DNA of 64,000 nt from Marthasterias glacialis (taxonomy: Eukaryota > Echinodermata > Asteroidea > Forcipulatida > Asteriidae). Location: contig OU452230.1 in the NCBI GenBank assembly GCA_911728455.2, positions 6,680,512-6,744,511 on the forward strand, written 5' to 3'. The notes below the pieces were generated by a model, which saw nothing but the letters and a program-made list of their open reading frames with translations, was not told where the DNA came from and searched no databases. The first letter of the stretch is position 1. Each line of letters begins with the position of its first letter. Both the position numbers and the translations under genes were made by a program. Shown in pieces: positions 56,740 to 64,000 of the stretch.

Positions 56740-57860
56740 TTACTCCCTAATTGGTGGGATCTTGAAGCTCGGGCTCCTGATCAAGAAGCCAAGGCCCTGA
56801 TCAGAGACTTGACCTTCTTGATGGCCACCTGTACAAGCTATTCCCTATGATCATGAGACATTTCATTAGCGCCCATGAATGATGAACAGAGCAAAGGCCA
56901 CCAGGATGGCCAAAGTTCCAAGTCCCGTCTGCATACCATGCCAATCTTGCAGCACCAAGTTAGGCAACTAATGGATCAAAGCTACGTTGATCGTCTGTGC
57001 GCCAGCCGGCTCTTCGCGCCTCAAGAAAATGTGTTCCTTTGAGTGTGTGCTCAATCGATGGTTATGTGGAATTAATGTATGTAGATGACATTGTCTGCAA
57101 GGCTAATAATAGTATGAACTTCACCACCGGGGCTCCAAAAAGCAAGATGTGAGCCTACAGAGTCGAGCTTGATATCTCCCAAGGTCCACACAGGATCCGC
57201 CCAGCTCCCTCTACAGTTTAGGCCACTTAGGTACCCTCAGTGGACTAAATCTGTAGAGATCATTGCTGGAGGAATCTTGTGCTGGCGCCACGGACCCGGT
57301 CGATGCCAGCCTCAAGTCTGGACTACATATGCACCTTACTAATCTACACCCTGCAATGAAGCGCCTAACAGTCATCATCACCCACACACATTCCCTCCAC
57401 AGAACCACCGACAACCACCCATCCAAAACAACCCAAATTCCAGAAGCACATAATAAGACGCGGCTGACTAACACAGGCAACCACAATAACCTCACTCCAC
57501 CAGCTGCCATCCTTGACGGTTCAACATCGGCATACCATACAGCCAGGACCTGATACCCCGGCAAAAAAACATCCCAGTGAACCCCAACCCTGGCCACCAC
57601 CCACAGGAACTGCAGAAATGCCCCATGACCACAGGTCACAGCTTGAGGAGGACATCAAGATGGGCAAGTGTCTGACCATGGTCTCAGATCTTGAGGAGAA
57701 GTCCAAGTATCAAGACACCACCAATCAGAAAGCTCCTCTCCTTGCCATCCCACCATGCTCTCTCTCGTCAACTCCCTGAAATAACTAGGTGTCCTTGTCC
57801 TCATATACAATTAGGGTACCCTCCTGGTGCACACCAAGGGTCCTGGTTTCTTCAAAAGCC
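56740..57860 (+). pseudogene. C-rich island with a YVDD-like motif, possible retroelement relic
   Basis: Composition changes to GC-rich, C-biased sequence unlike its surroundings. At about 57085-57110 the plus strand reads LMYVDDIVCKA, similar to reverse transcriptase motif C. Upstream is QLMDQSYVDRLCASRLF with a stop between them. Downstream frames (57263-57553 and 57513-57779) are Pro/Thr/His-rich. It could be a decayed LTR retroelement or a processed pseudogene. The evidence is thin. Confidence 0.25.
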
Positions 57861-58984
57861 TTCCACATTCACCTGCACCATCTCATATTAAAGTAGTAGG
57901 CTTGGGTGATTTCCAGTTGCCTTGGTATTCCATGATATGATATAATCACCAGCATTTTCTTCTTTTCCAATGCTGGTTTAAAATTAAACACTGCATTAAT
58001 TTGTTGTTGGCTTCAAGTCTTCTGGAAGAGGAAAACATAAAATTGTGTCCTCTTTTAAGAGAGAGCTCATTTGAAATGTCCTCTCTACTAAGCGGCCTGA
58101 TGAGGGCAGGCTATAACTAGCCAAGATGCAGTAGTTTTCTCCCTGACAGCAACCTGGCCACCAGTGGCCAAAGATTTTAAACCCCCCAAGCCTACCATCC
58201 AAGCTACAGTACTTTTTGTGAGACAAAAAGGCTACAGGTCTGACTTAATTGAAATCTACCTGCAACTAGAAACATACACACCCAGACACACACCTCAACA
58301 CTTCATTCTACAATAGCACACTCTGTTCTTGACATGAAGTTCTTAAGTCACCCACGGTCATGAAAGTGTTCTTACCATTTACATTCAACCTCGTCAAGTT
58401 CAATGTAAAGTCTTCCACGACAGAGTAGTTGAATCAGACACTTTTGATTTTTAAAAGTGGCTCACTACTAGTATTGTTTTTTACAGCTCTAAGTAAATGT
58501 TGTTACTATTATGTATGCATTCCAATGAATTTGTTGATGCTATCTAATAAACACAATGCTCCTTTCAATTATACAAGAAAAGCTAAAAAGTACCAAATGA
58601 CAATTTAACTTGGAAGTTTCTTAACAACGGTTCATGCAATATTTGATTTGAGTCAAATGCAGAGGATGGCCTCTAGAAAACCATCCTTGCCTCCACCATG
58701 CACTGTGATCAGAAACTGCTGCTACAAAGTGTCTAAATTGAAGTTTATAAGAACTTTGACATTGATCAGGTTAATTGGAATTTAGTAAGCTCAGTGGTCC
58801 AGTCAGCGAGTAAAAATGAGACCTTAATGTTTGGGCTGAGGTTCATTAGTGACAAATGGGCCAGCCCTGGATGGGCTTAAACTCCGTTTCAAAGGAGCAA
58901 AAAGGGGAACACATCAGTCTGTTGATTGGAGATTGTAGATACAGATGTTTATTTCTTCACTGCTCACATAAGAATGGCAGCAAA
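57861..58984. other. Non-coding stretch
   Basis: No gene, RNA or repeat is recognised. Confidence 0.4.
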
Positions 58985-59684
58985 AGCCCTGTTTGCTCTG
59001 GACTTAATTTGGGCAAACTAACCGAGCCAATGGGTAACTTTTGGGTACCCATTTTAAGTCCAGTGCGAACAGCCCGGGTAACTTTCCTGACAGGTAACTT
59101 AACCACGCCGCGTGGGTAGTTTAACCGAGCAAAAGATTGACCAGGTCAGTTTAACCGAGCCAGAAAGTCCAGTGCGGACGTGACGTCTCGGTTAAATCTC
59201 CCATCTGGCCCAATTACCATTCGTGTTTCTTCTGTTCCCAAATTTCAATTAGGCAGTGCGTTTCAATCCACGTGGGTCCAATTTCTTTTTCTTTCGGGTA
59301 GTGCTGCTCCCGTGCCGTCGCCTTTTCTTATTCGGTTTTTCTGTTGTTTTTCAGCCATCACGGAATGAAAGTACAAGTTGACCAAAGAAATAAAACACAC
59401 GACATGCACAATACAAGATGGCAACCGCATCTCTCAAGAGTTGTTTATCTGGCATTACTCAGGAGTTTGAGTTGTGCATCCATCCAGTCAAGTTGCGGTC
59501 AAAGGTTACGCAGGGTGCCCTCTCTAGTGTTTTTGGGCCAGCTCAGTTAGTTTACCCACGGTCCCGGTAATTCTACCCAAGTCAAATACACCCAAGTGCG
59601 GACGGTTGGAAAGTTAACCTGTCGGAATGTTACCCAGCGTCATGGTAAAGTTACCCAAAATATTAATCCAGTGCGACCACGGCT
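58985..59684. mobile_element. 700-bp inverted-repeat element with repeated GGTAAC/CCAGTGCG motifs
   Basis: The left end AGCCCTGTTTGCTCTGGACT pairs with the inverse of the right end (AGCCGTGGTCGCACTGGATT). The first ~150 bp on each side carry GGGTAAC or GTTACCC words, and AACCGAGC words occur on the left. CCAGTGCG or a close form occurs near 59060, 59168, 59600 and 59669. Such subterminal motif clusters are typical transposase-binding arrays. The internal frames (59180-59368 and 59344-59550) have no recognised domain. Confidence 0.55.
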
Positions 59685-61340
59685 AAAGAAACCTACTGTG
59701 AAAGGTTGCATTTCCTACTGGGTGCCTTCACCAATAAGGTGGAAGTGACAACGGCAACTGGTTCACACCCCAGCCAAATCATCTATACTAGCGTCACATG
59801 GAACGCTGGTCCCAGTGTTACTTGGTTTTGTGAGAAAGCTTGCAAAAGCGCTGAATCTTGAGATTATATAATGGACAATTCACGCTGGTAAAATTCATCG
59901 CAAGGAATCTAGGATTTCAGGGGGTCGTGTGAAAGGGGTTTTTACCTTTGCTTCTCAACTACAAAGTATCTGATTGAGTGTGATTGTAATAGATATCTAT
60001 CAGCTTGATTTCGTCTTTGGGACGTTGCATTTCCCCTTACTCATTTTAAAATTATTGTGAATAACTTTTAGTAATGAATTAGAGACTGGGTACCCGTAGT
60101 CCCAAATTCAATATTGTTCAATAGAGCAAGAAGTATTATGACACTTTTTTAAGCAATGAAAATGAAACTTGAACAGTACTTTGGAAGAAATGGAAGACTG
60201 GTTTAGTCACAAAAGCTTTGTTTTTGTTTTTAAATTGTACATCTTTTTTTTTTGGGGGGGGGCTGGGGTGTCCAACTAAATATATTTTATTATTCGCAGC
60301 CAAAAGTAAATTTTTTACACTTCTATCATTTTTTTCCTTTCAAACACCAAACTATTGACAATACTGATTGAACACATGTGTTATATTCTGCACAAACACA
60401 TGCATGGTTTTTAGGTTTGGTGGAAACATTTGGACAATTAGTAATCTCTATGGTGTGGTGATAACCAGTACTTGTATGAACTTAAGTTTTCCCCAAAAGT
60501 TAGTATTTCAATTTAAAGCACAATTTCTAAATTGTCAGTTGTGCCAGTGATTTGGCCACTGTAGGCTACTGAATAAATACGCGAAACTAAACTACTTCAA
60601 AACTTAAAGAAAAAAGTAGCCTCATGGTTGGTAGGCTATGTACTAGCTTTCAAGAAATGTTCCTTCATTTTGTAAAATGAAATATTTGCCAAGTTTTCAA
60701 GAAGTTGTTCTTGTAGAGCTTGGTTTTGATTTTTTACATACAGGGAATGAATATACATTCATTTCCCTTGCCTTTCAAGTTTAGAGAAGTAAGGTCTAAT
60801 TCACTCAGAATTTTGGTTAAAGGATTTCCAATTCAAAAAGTGATCCAAATAATTTGAATAAGGAGTTGGCATATAACCACTCTTCATTCCCTGATTGTGT
60901 TTTACTAAGGAAGTGGGACTGTTTACTAAACTTGATTTTGAATGGTACACGACCAGCAGAAAATTTGTTTTGGGGATAGTCTGGCATCATTGTCTGAAAA
61001 AAACAGTTTATGGTTATCATTAAAAACTTACACCGCTGACTGTCACAGTAATATGCAAATTAGAACAGCTCCAAAAACCACCCCTGTTATCCTTAATGGA
61101 ACGTGCCAGAGTTTTGGGCAAATGGATGGTGCGTAAACCGCATAGTTTTGTTTCAAGACCCTAGAATTTAAGGCGTTGGCTGATCGAAAGACTGTCGAGC
61201 GCGCTAGTGCACCCCTGGTATGGAGTTTCTTTTGTTTAAGTTGGCCATGGTTATTGTGTGTAAATATTTGTATGAATGACTGTTTTGTGTGAAAGAATGT
61301 GTGAGAAGGTTTTTGGAGGAATGATAAGGTCTGACATAAA
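59685..61340. other. Non-coding stretch
   Basis: AT-rich with T and G homopolymers near 60247-60264. No gene is seen. Confidence 0.4.
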
Positions 61341-61617
61341 ATTTTTGATCAGATCTCCTTCTGAGCGTGTGGTGAGAACATCAGAGAGAAAATGTGAGCA
61401 GAGTCCGGCATCGACGCCCTGAAGACACCTGAATTTGCAGGTTTATCGGCAGATTTTAAAAATCGGTTAAAATCTTCCCGATCACTGTTTGGCAATTTCA
61501 GTGCCAAAACTAAGTTCTTCCGGCAACATTTTTAAAGGTTTGATCCGGTACTTGACCGCCGCCACCACAACACTCAGTCTCCGCTCACCGATCAATCATC
61601 CCATCCTGTTAATAACC
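61341..61617 (+). other. Possible 5' exon or leader with consensus donor
   Basis: A GC-richer block ends in AATAACC|GTAAGT at 61617/61618, a consensus splice donor. The last part is an open stretch of CGCC/CACC words. It could be a first, largely untranslated exon of a gene running right. No downstream exon is recognised in the window. Confidence 0.25.
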
Positions 61618-61770
61618 GTAAGTTTGTGAATTTGATTATTATTTTACCGTATTGTATTCAACGCAAAGTTGTCCAATTTTGACAATGTTTTCTGTGGAGA
61701 GATTAACGATAATTTGAAAATCATTTTTGAAAAGAATAGTTATTTAACGCAGCAGTGTAAAATGATTTGT

Positions 61771-61983
61771 TCATGCCTTTTTTAGAACGAAACACTGGAA
61801 AGGTTTTTGGTTATATTTTGATGATATAGATGGCCGCAAGAGAGGGTTGAAGCCACTGCTTCTAAGACTACGAGGCTTGACGTAGTTGCTAATCACCCAC
61901 CGAGTGTGTTCAAGCTGAACCATTTTCCCGTCAGTGCGAAGACCGCCACAGACGGCACACATTGGGCCACCAAACACAGGCAA
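61771..61983 (-). CDS. Small open frame with CxxC motif
   Basis: The 70-residue minus frame starts MPVFGGPMCAVCGG and continues with EHTRWVISNYVKPRSLRSSG. Codon-like composition and a CxxC pair make it more protein-like than other short frames here. It may be an exon of a larger gene or a transposon relic. No family is recognised. Confidence 0.25.
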   Translation of the reverse strand: MPVFGGPMCAVCGGLRTDGKMVQLEHTRWVISNYVKPRSLRSSGFNPLLRPSISSKYNQKPFQCFVLKKA

Positions 61984-62019
61984 ACAATTTCGTAAACTGA
62001 AACCTACAAGTTACTGGAC

Positions 62020-62450
62020 TTTTGAACTGAACGAATATTTAATTGAGGATTGATTTGTGAAATTGAAATTAAAGAATTTAGGATGAATTGAAGATTTATT
62101 GAAGAATCATGAATTTATGGTTAAATTGAATAAGGATTGAACTGAAAACTGTATATTATTGAAGAACCATTGAATTTATAATCAAACATATGAAATGTAT
62201 TGATTAAAGATTGAGTCGAAGGTGTTGAATATTGAAGATTGAAAGAAGAATGACTGCATTGATCATTAATCATAAGAATTGTAATAAGTGAAAGGTGTAC
62301 TTCAAGACTGATTGAATTGATGAATAAGTTTTGAGTTGAGATGAAGAATTCATTGGAGATTTGTTGATACGAAGAAATACTTCAAGAGTAATGATTGAAT
62401 TAATACTGAACTGATCGACTATAAGGAATTGAATCTGATTATGATGAAAG
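62020..62450. repeat. Low-complexity GAATTGAA/GAAGATT tract
   Basis: Over 400 bp is dominated by ATTGAA, GAATTG and TTGAAGA words without a fixed period. It may be an old degenerate tandem repeat. Confidence 0.5.
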
Positions 62451-62708
62451 GCATGGGCCTAAGTCACATTGGGAATAGAACTGTAAATATTGTAAATAGT
62501 TGTGAAATATAATAATTGAGAGGTATTTCTTTGTCTCCTTGTCATTTCTTACTGTCTTTGGGTTTTAAAAACCAGGGTCTCCACTTTAAAAACCTGAAGT
62601 AGTGACACTGACTGATGAGAGAATTCTGTTAGTTTTCTTTTTTCAAGAGAATCCAATACAGTTGCACATCAAATCCTGGACAATCTATCCCTAATTAACT
62701 TAAAATAG

Positions 62709-62960
62709 CTTTGGGGTCTTAATGTAACACCATTTGGTCCTTGAAGGAGTGAAACTGTCTGAAGTGAGTTTTGGGATCTTGAGATGTGGATCTTTTTTCT
62801 TTCTTTTTTTCAATTGTTTTAAATGTATATTATTAATATTATTTAGTTAACTTGTTCCCCCAAGAAGTGAAGCTGTCTGAGGTGATAAATGTGGTGGATT
62901 TTGGAATATAATGAAAAGGATTTTATTTAGTATGTTTATATTGCTGCTCTCCTGCTATTT
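62709..62960 (+). repeat. ~250-bp direct repeat, left copy
   Basis: It starts CTTTGGGGTCTTAATGTAAC and contains GGAGTGAAACTGTCTGAAGT and TTGCTGCTCTCCTGCTAT. It matches 63750-64000 with scattered changes. Confidence 0.9.
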
Positions 62961-63096
62961 TCATTCACTTGATTAAAACAAACCCCTGTCCTTTACATTG
63001 TCAATGTTTCAAGAGACAGTCTCAAAGTGACCTATGAACATTACACTCAGATAAATGGCTGGGGGGGGGGGGGGTAAAACAACTGTGCTCAAAATA

Positions 63097-63246
63097 AAAT
63101 TTTAAAAACATAAACTATTTTATCTGCTCAAAAGTTTGAATCAGGGTGCTCAGCAAACTATGTACTTCCACAAATTTTAAAAACATAAACTATTTTATCT
63201 GCTCAAAAGTTTGAATCAGGGTGCTCAGCAAACTATGTACTTCCAC
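63097..63246. repeat. 75-bp tandem duplication
   Basis: Two adjacent 75-bp copies (63097-63171 and 63172-63246) containing TATTTTATCTGCTCAAAAGT are identical as far as I compared them, so the duplication is recent or is an assembly error. Confidence 0.9.
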
Positions 63247-63749
63247 AAATTTGAAATGACAAATACGCTCTAGGTAGGGTTTCCAAACTGGACTGGGTGT
63301 CTGAGAGTGCCAGACACCTCTGGCATGGCTTACATGGTTTGGTTATTCGCAGTGTGTCTGCAGTCAACATGATCATGATTTTAATCAACCTTTCAAAGTA
63401 TTGCTTGCTCAACAATACTATTCAAGCTAAGTTTGATTCACATTAACCCCAACAGTCCCTATTCCATGATTTGGTGCTCGATATATGGTGTACCCCCCTC
63501 CTATTGTGTCCTCATTGTGTTCTGGAAATCTCTGTAATTCTTTTGAGGATTTTAGGGGGGTGCTTCTGTACAAGAGGGGAAGAGTGTGTTAGAGAATGGG
63601 AACATTTTTGTTTTTTGTTTTTTTTTAGTGGCGCGGGGGGCCACCCTCTACCACATTATCGGGCATGGTATATAACCATCAAACTCTAAAAGCAGGTTTT
63701 GTTGGATTTTGTTGCACTGGGGACTGCATTAGTAAATTTTTAAAATTTG

Positions 63750-64000
63750 CTTTGGGGTCTTAATGTAACATCATTTGGTCCTTGAAGGAGTGAAACTGTC
63801 TGAAGTGAGTTTTGGGATCTTGAGATGTGGCTCATCTTCCTTTCTTTTTTACAATTGTTTTAAATCTACATATTAATCCTATTTAGTTAACTTGTTCCCC
63901 CAAGAAGTGAAGCTATCCGAGGTGATAATTGTGGTGGATTTTGGAATATAGTGAAAATGATCTTGTTAAATTCTTTAAAATATTGCTGCTCTCCTGCTAT
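63750..64000 (+). repeat. ~250-bp direct repeat, right copy (runs off the window)
   Basis: Same orientation as 62709-62960, offset 1041 bp. The pair could be LTR-like ends or part of a longer tandem repeat that continues to the right. Confidence 0.9.

Noticed and set aside
1-64000. Any bacterial-style operon, phage or defence system
   Set aside because: No prokaryotic genes, ribosome binding sites or compact gene order are present. Repeats, SINEs and splice signals are eukaryotic.

Overview
The window is a stretch of animal nuclear genome, not a bacterial or phage segment. It is AT-rich and gene-poor. It is packed with BEL/Pao and Penelope-like retroelement relics, tRNA-derived SINEs, many short terminal-inverted-repeat elements (MITEs) and two large tandem arrays, and it holds a few exon-like stretches with good splice signals. 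The tRNA-Leu-type SINE, the CCCTAA-type telomere-like tract and the mix of repeats suggest a marine invertebrate deuterostome, perhaps an echinoderm. That assignment is an inference (about 40% sure) and nothing here fixes the species.

Layout. 1-336 is a Penelope-like element fragment on the minus strand. 1999-5131 is a broken BEL/Pao retrotransposon on the minus strand: gag with a DUF1759-like domain, zinc knuckles and aspartic protease, then reverse transcriptase. It is truncated after the reverse transcriptase and has a candidate LTR at 5203-5958. 6090-11910 is an A/C-rich satellite with a ~129-bp dimeric unit. 11911-22616 is single-copy-like sequence carrying several MITEs, a tRNA-Leu SINE, a second Penelope fragment and degenerate coding remnants. 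22617-23116 is a run of exactly 500 N. 23117-34427 repeats 11306-22616 almost base for base. The overlap runs exactly from one contig edge to the other and differs only by two homopolymer indels that I could find, so it is almost certainly one locus represented twice by the assembly.

34428-41420 carries several MITEs and a set of plus-strand exon-like segments (about 38065-41393). These end in an AATAAA signal and suggest a host gene I cannot name. A hAT-type MITE with a perfect 8-bp target duplication sits 15 bp upstream of one candidate exon. 41475-47595 is the most interesting part: a tandem array of 16 units of ~389 bp. Each unit carries, on the minus strand, a tRNA-like element with Pol III A and B boxes, an anticodon arm like tRNA-Glu(UUC), an extended acceptor stem and a downstream T-run terminator.

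47600-64000 is mostly non-coding. It holds a degenerate telomere-like tract (49129-49331), dispersed repeat pairs, two larger inverted-repeat elements (52532-53426 and 58985-59684), a C-rich island with a YVDD-like motif (56740-57860), a possible 5' exon with a consensus donor (near 61617) and a pair of ~250-bp direct repeats at the right edge. No complete, confidently functional protein-coding gene is visible.
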